A stretch of DNA of 64,000 nucleotides from Microcaldota archaeon. GTDB lineage: Archaea; Micrarchaeota; Micrarchaeia; Anstonellales; JAGGVH01. The stretch covers positions 62,001 through 126,000 of the forward strand of contig JAHKLX010000038.1 in assembly GCA_020854835.1 (NCBI GenBank), written 5' to 3'. Both the position numbers and the translations under genes were made by a program. Shown here piece after piece: positions 42,952-51,002 of this stretch (position 1 is the first letter of the stretch; every line of letters starts with the position of its first letter). The notes under the pieces are model-generated. The model worked only from the letters and a program-made list of their open reading frames with translations, was not told where the DNA came from and made no database searches.

Positions 42952-43078
42952 AACTTCTTTCTTGATGAAACTTCTTTCGGAAAGAAGTTTCTTGAACCCC
43001 AATATGCAGGTTTCTTATTCACGGTAATGTTCTTGCGAACCTGGAGCCTACCGTGCTACCTGGTTACACCATGACCCC
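42931..43078 (-). tRNA. tRNA-Trp(CCA) with two introns
   Basis: Acceptor GGGGTCA/TGACCCC, discriminator A. Anticodon stem GTAGG/CCTGC encloses CTCCAG plus A38, anticodon CCA. Intron 1 (43012-43040, 29 nt) is at 37/38 and has a GTTC-GCAA-GAAC hairpin. The T-stem TGGGG/CCCCA encloses TTCAA and AT that together make the T-loop TTCAAAT, split by intron 2 of 46 nt (42946-42991, or shifted by up to 3 nt because of repeated bases). The intron 1 length is too short for the box C/D guide found in many euryarchaeal tRNA-Trp introns. Confidence 0.9.
42956..42991 (-). repeat. Shared tRNA-intron sequence, copy in tRNA-Trp T-loop
   Basis: First 36 nt of the T-loop intron, beginning GAAACTTCTTT and ending CATCAAGAAAGA. 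33 of 36 nt are identical to the first 36 nt of the tRNA-Gly(CCC) intron, the three differences falling in the hairpin loop (CCG versus AGA). Confidence 0.9.
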
Positions 43079-43127
43079 AAATAGATTACTTTAATGTATG
43101 AAATGATTTTTAAATGTTGAGAAAAAC

Positions 43128-43388
43128 TTATAAAAGAATTTTTAGTAACTTCATTCGGATATTTTCTGTTGTAACTGCTTTCATCAAAGAAATTTTTTTG
43201 GCTTTTGTTTTCTCCCCAATATGTGAAATCCAGGGACTGAAATGTTTATTGGTTTGATGATAGTATAAAGATTCTGCGGGTAAAGTATGAATTAAATCAA
43301 TAAATTCTTTTATGTTTGCAGCTTTGCCGATGATTTGTTCATTCGGCATTTTAAAGTAAAATTCCTCCCCAGGATTACAAGTTTTCAT
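43128..43388 (-). CDS. DUF5752-like small protein
   Basis: 86 residues from ATG 43388 (MKTCNPGEEFYFKMPN), 6 bp after GGTGAT; an in-frame extension to 43433 has no ribosome site. The pattern FYFKM...AANIKEFIDLIHTLPAESLYYHQTNKHFSPWIS resembles the DUF5752 family (helix with a conserved YYH). Function unknown. It follows the secreted protease gene on the same strand. Confidence 0.6.
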   Translation of the reverse strand: MKTCNPGEEFYFKMPNEQIIGKAANIKEFIDLIHTLPAESLYYHQTNKHFSPWISHIGEKTKAKKISLMKAVTTENIRMKLLKILL

Positions 43389-43429
43389 ATTATCACCCAA
43401 AAAACCTACAAAGATTAGATTTATAAAAC

Positions 43430-45121
43430 TCACTGTCTGCTTAAAATAATTATTGCGACAGATTGTATCAGAATAATGAACAAGCCTACACCAACCAAAA
43501 TCATTAGATTGTTAAAAGAATTAATTTTAGAATAGTCACACTCAGTTTGCAATTCGTCAAAATGTATATCTTCCTTTTGAAGAGTGTCATAAACATCTTC
43601 ATAAGCATTATCAAAATAAACTGCCATAATCATTAGTTTATATGCTTCTTCTTCATTTCCATTTTTCAACAAATACATGCCCTGCCCAAAATATAATTTT
43701 CCCCACAATCCTTTTGGAGTATACACTTCAGCAACATCCAATATCAGTCCCATATCCTCATCATCACCATCATTTGCCCTTTGTAAAGCTTGTGCAAAAG
43801 CGCTTTCATAGACTGCTGCAATGTATTGTTTGTTATCTAGATTATCTTTGGCTAGAGAATAATGCCAAACTGCATCTGATGAAGGATTGGGTGAGCGAGT
43901 CAATATTTTTTCGGTTTCTAAAATCCATTTTTCAGCTGTTTTTTGGACTTTGTTCTCATTTATTGTTTCTCCTGAGGTGTCCATAGTATTTAACAACAAA
44001 CTTACTTTCAACCATGCTGATGCATAAGACAAATCATAAGCTAAAGAATATTGTTCGTCACCTACTGCTTCTATTTGATCACCAACAGCTTCAACCTTAC
44101 TTTTTGCCCAAGTATACCTCATATAACCTCCCACTACCGATTCAAAATTTTTATCTGTTTTTTCGGTTACGGGTTCGAATTCTTGAACAGTTTTGTTGAT
44201 GTGTGAATGATATAATTTTAGATTTTGATATTTTGTTAAGTATTCTACAAATAATAGATCAGTATAATGTAAAAATAAATTATTTGCAGCTGTAAACTTG
44301 TAACCTTTTTCATTTAATTTGTTTTGATATTCAATATCATCTATCATAAAACCCACTATGTTCGACAAGATAGAGGTATTCGGAGAAATTGTATCAACTT
44401 CATCAAGAACCTCATAGCCCAAACCATAAACAACTGTATCAAAATTATTTATATTTTCTGTTTGTAAATCTTCAACATTAAGATTTGGGTGCGGGAGAGA
44501 ATAACTAACTTCGGGAAGCTCCTCATCTGAAAAAACATAATTAAACAAAGTATCAATATCCTCAACATGAACAATAGTAACACCATATTTCTCATTTATC
44601 GTTGAAACGAGGAGATAATCTTTATTGGATACAATTGGAGTTATAAAATAATTTTTATTGTATATTGATGCTGTTTTGGCTTTGCCATCCAATCCACCCA
44701 CAGAACCAATACTGCCGCGCGTATTAACTGAACCAGTTATGATAATATCATCTCTCATGGTTTGATTTGTGATTGCACTATAAACTGCACATGTGAATAA
44801 TGCTCCTGCAGAAGGACCATCTATAAATCGTGCGCTGCTAGGTATTGTATAAAAAACATTGCATTCATTTAAATTGTGTCCTGATTTTTTGAAAGCGAGT
44901 TCAACTGCGTTTTGTGCAGATTGCTGCGTACTGATGCCAATATATGGATCGATAGAAGTGTAAACATTTCCATCTCCTTCAGCAACTAAAACATATATTT
45001 TCAATAATCCTCCTTTCGCATCCCCCACAATTGCAGGCGCCTCAACAACCGCCAAGCCTGTAGGGCATTTTGAAAATACAATTGATGATATAAACAAAAA
45101 CAATATTAATATTTTTTTCAT
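43430..45121 (-). CDS. Secreted Lon-like (S16) serine protease, membrane-anchored
   Basis: 563 residues from ATG 45121 (after GGTGGGTGTGATA). N-terminal signal peptide, then an S16 domain with the catalytic Ser in DGPSAG (Ser104) and Lys in GGLDGKAKTA (Lys147), no AAA domain. The long helical C-terminal part (residues about 220-535) ends in a membrane helix (LVGVGLFIILIQSVAIIILS) and short tail. The active site should lie outside the cell, anchored at the C-terminus. Substrate processing or quality control of exported proteins is likely. Confidence 0.88.
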   Translation of the reverse strand: MKKILILFLFISSIVFSKCPTGLAVVEAPAIVGDAKGGLLKIYVLVAEGDGNVYTSIDPYIGISTQQSAQNAVELAFKKSGHNLNECNVFYTIPSSARFIDGPSAGALFTCAVYSAITNQTMRDDIIITGSVNTRGSIGSVGGLDGKAKTASIYNKNYFITPIVSNKDYLLVSTINEKYGVTIVHVEDIDTLFNYVFSDEELPEVSYSLPHPNLNVEDLQTENINNFDTVVYGLGYEVLDEVDTISPNTSILSNIVGFMIDDIEYQNKLNEKGYKFTAANNLFLHYTDLLFVEYLTKYQNLKLYHSHINKTVQEFEPVTEKTDKNFESVVGGYMRYTWAKSKVEAVGDQIEAVGDEQYSLAYDLSYASAWLKVSLLLNTMDTSGETINENKVQKTAEKWILETEKILTRSPNPSSDAVWHYSLAKDNLDNKQYIAAVYESAFAQALQRANDGDDEDMGLILDVAEVYTPKGLWGKLYFGQGMYLLKNGNEEEAYKLMIMAVYFDNAYEDVYDTLQKEDIHFDELQTECDYSKINSFNNLMILVGVGLFIILIQSVAIIILSRQ

Positions 45122-45234
45122 TATCACACCCACCTTCTATGTTTTGAAACAAAACAAACTTTTGAAAATCAAAAACTGTTTTGTAATATGCGCTCGCCGG
45201 GAATCGAACCCGGTTCTCAAGCTTATTCCAAACC

Positions 45235-45275
45235 AAAGAATCTCATCTTACTTCTTTTCTAAAGAATCTCATCTT
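45235..45275 (-). repeat. Tandem 26-bp repeat inside the tRNA-Gly(CCC) intron
   Basis: AAAGAATCTCATCTT occurs at 45235-45249 and 45261-45275 on the plus strand (26-bp period), with shared flanking CTTCTTTTCTAAAG elements. It accounts for the unusual intron length. Confidence 0.8.
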
Positions 45276-45307
45276 TCTTGATGAAACTTCTTTTCTAAAG
45301 AAGTTTC
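45272..45307 (-). repeat. Shared tRNA-intron sequence, copy in tRNA-Gly(CCC)
   Basis: First 36 nt of the tRNA-Gly(CCC) intron, matching the tRNA-Trp T-loop intron at 33 of 36 positions. Both copies begin right at the 5' splice junction with GAAACTTCTTT. Confidence 0.9.
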
Positions 45308-45427
45308 TGGGAAGCTCGTATCCTACCGGTAGACTACGAGCGCACAACAATAAGTTTAAACAGAAGTTTTTTAAATTCTTTCCACTACAGTATTCTAAAA
45401 GAAAACTATTTGTTGCTTTAATTTTAA

Positions 45428-45502
45428 AGCGGGATGGGGCAGCCAGGAGTGCCCGCCGGGCTCATAACCCGGAGGTCGGTAGTTCAAATCTACCTCCCGC
45501 TA
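45428..45502 (+). tRNA. Initiator tRNA-Met(CAU)
   Basis: 75 nt, no intron. AGCGGGA/TCCCGCT acceptor with the A1:U72 pair of archaeal initiators, discriminator A, and the GGG-C-U-C-A-U-A-A-CCC anticodon arm of three consecutive G:C pairs. T-loop TTCAAAT. No CCA encoded. Its last 13 bp overlap the end of the convergent 1199-residue gene. Confidence 0.96.
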
Positions 45503-48500
45503 TAATTAATTTTAACGGAATTAGTGACAGCATTTTCTGGAAGGGGTTTAGTAAAGGGATGTTTTTCCACAAAAGTTTTATATTTTGAAAACATTTCAAT
45601 TTTATCCCAGAAATTTATATCGGAAAATAGGGAAAAGGCATTATTTTCTCCAAGTTTATCGATTATTATCCCCAGACCTTTCGCGTACTCCTGACCTGTA
45701 GTCATTCTGTCTTCAACAATTTTCATAGCGCATTTGCATACAGCGGGTTTTGACATAGATTCTGCTTTATCGAGGATAGTTTTTACAGCAACATCATATG
45801 GAACTAGGGGTAAAAGAATCTTGTGAAGATTCTGTGGGGCGTTGTTCATATAAAAATTCAAAAGCTTATCATAAAAAATGTGGGCCCCTTCATTTTGTTT
45901 TATGTAGTCTGAACCTCCAAAAGAAACAATTCCATCAATAAGTGATTCAATACCAAAATATTTATTGTATGAAAGTTCACGAAGTATAGACTCTGTCCTA
46001 TTGGGGTCATTTTGATTTAAAACCGCCTCTAAAAACTCAGATTTTTGATCTTCTGTAAAAACCCTCCAAGCGTATGCGACAGTTTCACGCACTCCAAAAT
46101 TTTCAAACAGGGTATTCAATGTTTCTGAACGGTTATATTCCCACATATGTTTTAGAGTGTCAGATGCATAAGCTGTAATTTTGGCGACTTGAAAAGTTTT
46201 ATCTTTTCCAATTTTTTCTCTAAATATTTCATAAGCTGTATCTACTCCAAAATTACTGCACAAATACTCATATAATCCCAAGCTAAGATTATGGTTTGGT
46301 TTTAAAGCAGTTTCAATTCCTATGTCCCCCATCTCAACAAATGCATTGTACATTTCATTGTGATCGTTTTTTTCTTTCAACTTATTTATCACAATACTAA
46401 CTCCTTTATTTTCAGATACTGTTATTTTTAAAATATCAATTAAAGATGTTGTTTTTTCCATATGTTCAATTGCGTAAGTAATACTTTTCGAAGTTAAAAC
46501 ATCATAAGCATTTTTAACGAGTCCAATATCTAAAAGAAGATCTGCAGTCTGCTCTCTTGATACTCCGTGTTTTCCCAAATTTCCTAGCATTTTTCGAGTT
46601 TGGTTTTTGCCTTCAGTTTCATCAATATCATATAAAACCTTGAATCCTTGTCTAATGATATCATGCTTAATACAATATTCAGTATATTCATCAAGATTTG
46701 AAACTTTGTTTAGAAGCACTAAGAATTTGTTTAAAGTTTTGGGTTGCAGTGCATTTGCATTTTCATCCATACCTAATGAGCTTTCAAATATTTTTACTGC
46801 TTCGGGCAAAACAAAATCCTCAGATATATAATCTATAACTTCATTTGAATACTTCTCCATTGCCTTTATAGTTCGCTCAATTCCCCAAATTTTAATTAAA
46901 CCATTATAAAGAATCCACACCCCTGTTTTTGAGATGTTTGGGGACATTTCAGTATCCAGGGGTTTTGTGGATTCGTTTAAGATTTTGAGCATACGATCTA
47001 CAATTTCAATATCGGAATTTTTTTCTTTTTCTAGATATTTAACTGCTGCAAAAACAAAATTATTATGTATTAATAATCTCAAAAACATATCTTTAGGTAT
47101 AATTTTATCAACATAAGATGAAAATTGAAAAGGATTTTGGCCAGATGCTTTATTTAAAAAAGTCTCCAAGTCATCTATATCCTTGGCTAAAAGTAAAGAT
47201 GCCTCCAAACCAATACATTTTATTGTATCGATAGGTTTGTGGATTAGGGAGAATATATACGATTCAAAATGGCCAGATTGTAAAAGTATTTTTGAAGATA
47301 TTTCTTTTTTTGGTCCGATTAAATTTGCCCTGACAAGTTCGCGATATGCAATTTCCAACTCTCCCCTATCATTTGCCAGATTTAATGTTTCTTCCTCACC
47401 AAGAATATCAAAAGTTAATAAGTAAACATCCCTATAGCTATTACACAAAGCAAACAATTTTTCAAATCCCATTATGTTTCCAAATTTATTGTATAGAATA
47501 TCTGCAGTTTTTTTGTCCCCTAAACCTTTCAGAATTTCAACATAAGCTTTATTATCGGGAAATTTATCAAGCAAACAATTAAGTATATCTTTTTTGTAAC
47601 CTTTATCATAAAAAAATTCTATTGTTGTTGAAATTTTGTTGTGATGTTTGTTGTTGACTTTCCAAAAAACATAGTTAAAACCTTTTTTTTCAATTAAATT
47701 TACCAATCCTTCTGCATTTTCAAAGGCTATATTTTCTTCAAGATTTGATAAAACTTCTGGTGAAATGCCACAAGATTTTAAAAGATCATATAAAAATATT
47801 AATTCATTTTTATGTTTTGCAACCATTAAAACAGTGCCGTATTTCTCATATTTTGAAAGCAGTTTGTAAACATCCTCTTTAGAAAAAACACTCGATAATT
47901 TATCATATACCTCCCCTATGTCCTCAAATTGATATTTCAAAATATCGTAAAATCTGTTTCCAAAAATGGTCCTAAGAGTTTTGATTTTATCTGAATCTTC
48001 TCCAGCCAACAATCTGTAAACTTTTGGACCGTAACCTTGATTATAATAAGTTAAAACTGCAAATTCCAAACCTTTCTTTTCAATCAATTCATTGAAAATT
48101 TTTTGTTCTGTGCTTTTTTTGATACTGTAATCGACAAGAATTTTCCAAATTGACTCCTTGGAAATTTCCGATGGTGCATTCTTCAACAGGTGTAAATTTT
48201 CTGATGTCAAATCTAAAGCTTCAATAATGCCTATAGATTCTGCCAAAATTTTTAAACTTTCTAAAAATTTTTTATTATCTGAAAACAAACAACTTAAAAC
48301 AGTGGACCTGTATTTATCAAGAAATGTTTTAACTGCCGCTTTCTCTCCATGTTCTCTGGCAACTAATGCATAAGCTGTATGAACTGAATTCATATCAATA
48401 TATTTTTTTACCTGTTTCCGTATGGCAGACTCCTTGTCTATATACTCTATATGTGGGGCATATTTAGCATATGTGTTTGCACTAGGTTTAGAGTGTTCTT

Positions 48501-49089
48501 TTTGAATTGGCGGAGTAAAAGACTTTTCCTCATTTTTATTTGATAAAAAAAGTTTTGGATCAATTGGTTTTGAAAGTGAAACAAAATCCTTTTCATCAGA
48601 GAGATCTGATTCCACATATGATTCATTGCTCTGAAGCAAGATATATTCTTTTATCGTATTTGCTTTTTTCAATTTTGAAATTAATGGTTCAAGTGATTCA
48701 ATAATTTCTTTACCAGTATTGAATTTTAAACTGCAATCGATCGCATATCTTAAAAAAGTATATTTTTCATTGACCTCTGCATCATATAGTCCTATTTTTA
48801 ACATCAGCAAGTCTGTGTCTGGTTCTGAGCCAGAATAAAACAATAACGAACTCATTATTTGTTCGAATATATAATTGACATCCAATTGATAAGTTTCAAT
48901 CTGTGCATGTAATTTTGGCAAGATATTGTTGACAATATCAAATATTTTTTGATCTTCAGAAACATCAGATTGAAGGAATGTAGGATAAACTCTATTGATA
49001 AGTATGAATGCACCAGGAATTCCTTTTTTTTGTTTGTTTGAATTGCTGAACGTTCCTTCATCATTAGTAGTACTATCGTCCCCAAACAT
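45490..49089 (-). CDS. Very large alpha-solenoid-like hypothetical protein (1199 aa)
   Basis: 1199 residues, cytosolic, no signal or membrane segment and no enzyme motif. After a low-complexity N-terminus (SNSNKQKKG) and a roughly 120-residue helical domain, residues about 210-1190 read as continuous amphipathic helix pairs with repeating patterns like EKKGLEFAVLTYYNQGYGPKVYRLL and CNSYRDVYLLTFDILGEEETLNLAN, suggesting TPR/HEAT-like solenoid repeats of about 35-45 residues. Cysteine-poor. A scaffold role is a guess. The last four codons lie antisense within the initiator tRNA 3' end. Confidence 0.75.
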   Translation of the reverse strand: MFGDDSTTNDEGTFSNSNKQKKGIPGAFILINRVYPTFLQSDVSEDQKIFDIVNNILPKLHAQIETYQLDVNYIFEQIMSSLLFYSGSEPDTDLLMLKIGLYDAEVNEKYTFLRYAIDCSLKFNTGKEIIESLEPLISKLKKANTIKEYILLQSNESYVESDLSDEKDFVSLSKPIDPKLFLSNKNEEKSFTPPIQKEHSKPSANTYAKYAPHIEYIDKESAIRKQVKKYIDMNSVHTAYALVAREHGEKAAVKTFLDKYRSTVLSCLFSDNKKFLESLKILAESIGIIEALDLTSENLHLLKNAPSEISKESIWKILVDYSIKKSTEQKIFNELIEKKGLEFAVLTYYNQGYGPKVYRLLAGEDSDKIKTLRTIFGNRFYDILKYQFEDIGEVYDKLSSVFSKEDVYKLLSKYEKYGTVLMVAKHKNELIFLYDLLKSCGISPEVLSNLEENIAFENAEGLVNLIEKKGFNYVFWKVNNKHHNKISTTIEFFYDKGYKKDILNCLLDKFPDNKAYVEILKGLGDKKTADILYNKFGNIMGFEKLFALCNSYRDVYLLTFDILGEEETLNLANDRGELEIAYRELVRANLIGPKKEISSKILLQSGHFESYIFSLIHKPIDTIKCIGLEASLLLAKDIDDLETFLNKASGQNPFQFSSYVDKIIPKDMFLRLLIHNNFVFAAVKYLEKEKNSDIEIVDRMLKILNESTKPLDTEMSPNISKTGVWILYNGLIKIWGIERTIKAMEKYSNEVIDYISEDFVLPEAVKIFESSLGMDENANALQPKTLNKFLVLLNKVSNLDEYTEYCIKHDIIRQGFKVLYDIDETEGKNQTRKMLGNLGKHGVSREQTADLLLDIGLVKNAYDVLTSKSITYAIEHMEKTTSLIDILKITVSENKGVSIVINKLKEKNDHNEMYNAFVEMGDIGIETALKPNHNLSLGLYEYLCSNFGVDTAYEIFREKIGKDKTFQVAKITAYASDTLKHMWEYNRSETLNTLFENFGVRETVAYAWRVFTEDQKSEFLEAVLNQNDPNRTESILRELSYNKYFGIESLIDGIVSFGGSDYIKQNEGAHIFYDKLLNFYMNNAPQNLHKILLPLVPYDVAVKTILDKAESMSKPAVCKCAMKIVEDRMTTGQEYAKGLGIIIDKLGENNAFSLFSDINFWDKIEMFSKYKTFVEKHPFTKPLPENAVTNSVKINYSGR

Positions 49090-49152
49090 AAATAGTATTA
49101 TGTCATAAAAGGTTTATAAATGTTAGTTTTTATGAAAAAACGTGTTTATTGG

Positions 49153-50883
49153 TTATTTGTTTAATTTGTACATATCGTAAACTTCTTCAGAGGTGGTTGC
49201 GTCATAAGGCCCTTTTGTTTCCCTAAGATTCAACATCCTTGGAAATCTCAAAGCAAGACCTTTGTCCAGTTTAAATAAAGCACTGGCACAGGTGTGCATA
49301 GGAGACTTGGTTATTTCATCTGCAGCAACAACAACAATATATTTTGGAGTTACCCAGAAATCGGGTTCAATTTTGGAAATTATGTTATTAGGTTTTTTCT
49401 TTAATTTTATTTTATCCAAAAGTTCTTTGAAATTCCTCATTTCGTCCTCAGTGAAACCTGAACCAACACGAGCCACAGTTTCAAAAACTCCTTGAGAATC
49501 ATTATATGTACCTATCAGTATTCCTCCAAATTCAAATTCTGCTCTTTTTCCTTTGCCTAAATAATAACCCAAAATTACTGCATCGATTGTATCAACCAGA
49601 CTGCTATAAGATTTTTTTAATTTGACCCATGCAAACTTTCTAGCCCCTGCAATATATGGCTTTGATAGATCTTTGGCAATTATACCTTCCAATCCTTTTT
49701 TAACACATTTATCAAAAAACTTTTGTATGTCTTTTTCATTTTTCGCATAAACAACCTCTGAAGGTTTCAGAATATCATAATTTTCTGGGATGATATCTTG
49801 TAGTTTTTTTCTTCTATTTTCATAAGGCTCATCAACCATGCTTTTGCCATCAACATACAAGACATCAAACAAATAAACGTGAAGGGGGATAGCCTTGCTG
49901 GTTTTGTGAACATCATGCTTTCTTTTTCTTTGAATAGTGAATTGAAAAGAATAATACTTGTCTTTTTCAGCATCATAGCCTATTGCTTCTCCCTCCAAAA
50001 TCAATTCTTTTTGTTTTAAGTTTTTTATTGCCTCAACAACATCTGGAAACATGTATGTAACGTTCTCAAGTCTTCTAGAATAAATTTCAACTTTATCGTT
50101 TTTTTTGTGTGCTTGGATTCTTACCCCATCATATTTTCCATCCACATAACATTCTCCAAGTTTTTCAAATATATGTTTTGCAGTTGGCAACCTTTCTGCT
50201 AGAGCAGGACGTATGGGATAAAATGGTGTAGGAATAAATCCTTTAAGTTTCTCAGGATTTTCAAACAAAGTTTTCGCAACTAAAGCTAAATCCGATCGAG
50301 TATTATATGCTCGTTCGATGTATTCCCTCATACTTTTATCCCCTGCATTGATATAAGAAAGGGCATCTAAAATAGTTGGATCTCCTATCCCGATTCTCAA
50401 ATCTCCCTGTGCAAATCTTGCGATATAACGAGCTTCCAGAGGTGATGAAGAATTAAACAATTCCGCAAGGTATCTTATCTTCCGGGTTTGGCTTCCGCCA
50501 CCCGAAGAATCTGCAATTTTAACAAAAGTTTCATAAAATTCTCTGATAGTTATATCTTTTGCTGTTAAAGCTTGTTGTTTTCTTGTGGCCGAAAGTTCTT
50601 CGGCAAGCAATCCAAAATCCCCTATTTTATTGAATCGGTTTTCAACTGATTTTACAGTATGGCCTGTTGATACTGCAATGCTTTGGATAATGAATTTTTC
50701 ACCCAATCCCAAAGGCATATTTTTGAAAGGAGGAGCTATTTGACCTTGTAAAAGCAGTATTAGAGGCTCAATATCTTGTTTTGAACACAAAGAAAGGAGT
50801 TTGGAAAGAATTTCAGTTATAACTAATCTTGAGCTTTCATTTTCGATTTCTTTTAAATATTCGACCACAATTGAAAATTTCAT
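49153..50883 (-). CDS. lig: ATP-dependent DNA ligase
   Basis: 576 residues. DNA-binding helical domain (1-215), adenylation domain with motif I CYVDGKYDGVRIQ (nucleophilic Lys250), motif III YSFQFTIQRKRK region after LEGEAIGYD, motif IV EGIIAKDL, motif V WVKLKKSY, then the OB domain (VILGYYLGKGKRAEFEFGG). Seals nicks during replication and repair. It neighbours the five-HTH protein and PolD genes. Confidence 0.96.
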   Translation of the reverse strand: MKFSIVVEYLKEIENESSRLVITEILSKLLSLCSKQDIEPLILLLQGQIAPPFKNMPLGLGEKFIIQSIAVSTGHTVKSVENRFNKIGDFGLLAEELSATRKQQALTAKDITIREFYETFVKIADSSGGGSQTRKIRYLAELFNSSSPLEARYIARFAQGDLRIGIGDPTILDALSYINAGDKSMREYIERAYNTRSDLALVAKTLFENPEKLKGFIPTPFYPIRPALAERLPTAKHIFEKLGECYVDGKYDGVRIQAHKKNDKVEIYSRRLENVTYMFPDVVEAIKNLKQKELILEGEAIGYDAEKDKYYSFQFTIQRKRKHDVHKTSKAIPLHVYLFDVLYVDGKSMVDEPYENRRKKLQDIIPENYDILKPSEVVYAKNEKDIQKFFDKCVKKGLEGIIAKDLSKPYIAGARKFAWVKLKKSYSSLVDTIDAVILGYYLGKGKRAEFEFGGILIGTYNDSQGVFETVARVGSGFTEDEMRNFKELLDKIKLKKKPNNIISKIEPDFWVTPKYIVVVAADEITKSPMHTCASALFKLDKGLALRFPRMLNLRETKGPYDATTSEEVYDMYKLNK

Positions 50884-51002
50884 TGGATTTGTATTGTATT
50901 GTAAATTAAAAAACGTTTCTGTTTTTTATGAAATTAAACTTATATATCGCCTAATTATCATAACAAAACATTTAAAAGCACAATATTGTATAACTATAAT
51001 AC

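Larger units (their letters stand above)
45189..45343 (-). tRNA. tRNA-Gly(CCC) with 84-nt intron
   Basis: Acceptor GCGCTCG/CGAGCGC, discriminator A. Anticodon stem CGAGC/GCTTG, loop TTCCCA plus A38, anticodon CCC. The 84-nt intron (45224-45307) forms a perfect bulge-helix-bulge: exon TTCC pairs with intron GGAA, with three-base bulges CA^G and TA^A, and an inner helix AAACT/GGTTT. The intron is internally repetitive and shares its first 36 nt with the tRNA-Trp T-loop intron. Confidence 0.94.

Noticed and set aside
42960-43000. TGATGA inside the tRNA-Trp region, resembling a box C motif
   Set aside because: It is on the strand opposite to the tRNA transcript, so it is not part of the pre-tRNA; no matching box D in order.
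43128-43433. 101-codon version of the DUF5752-like gene starting at 43433
   Set aside because: The first 15 codons overlap the end of the protease gene and lack a ribosome site; the start at 43388 has GGTGAT.
45230-45310. Short regular repeats that could be a mini-CRISPR
   Set aside because: Repeats lie inside the tRNA-Gly intron, have no spacers of constant length and no cas genes nearby.
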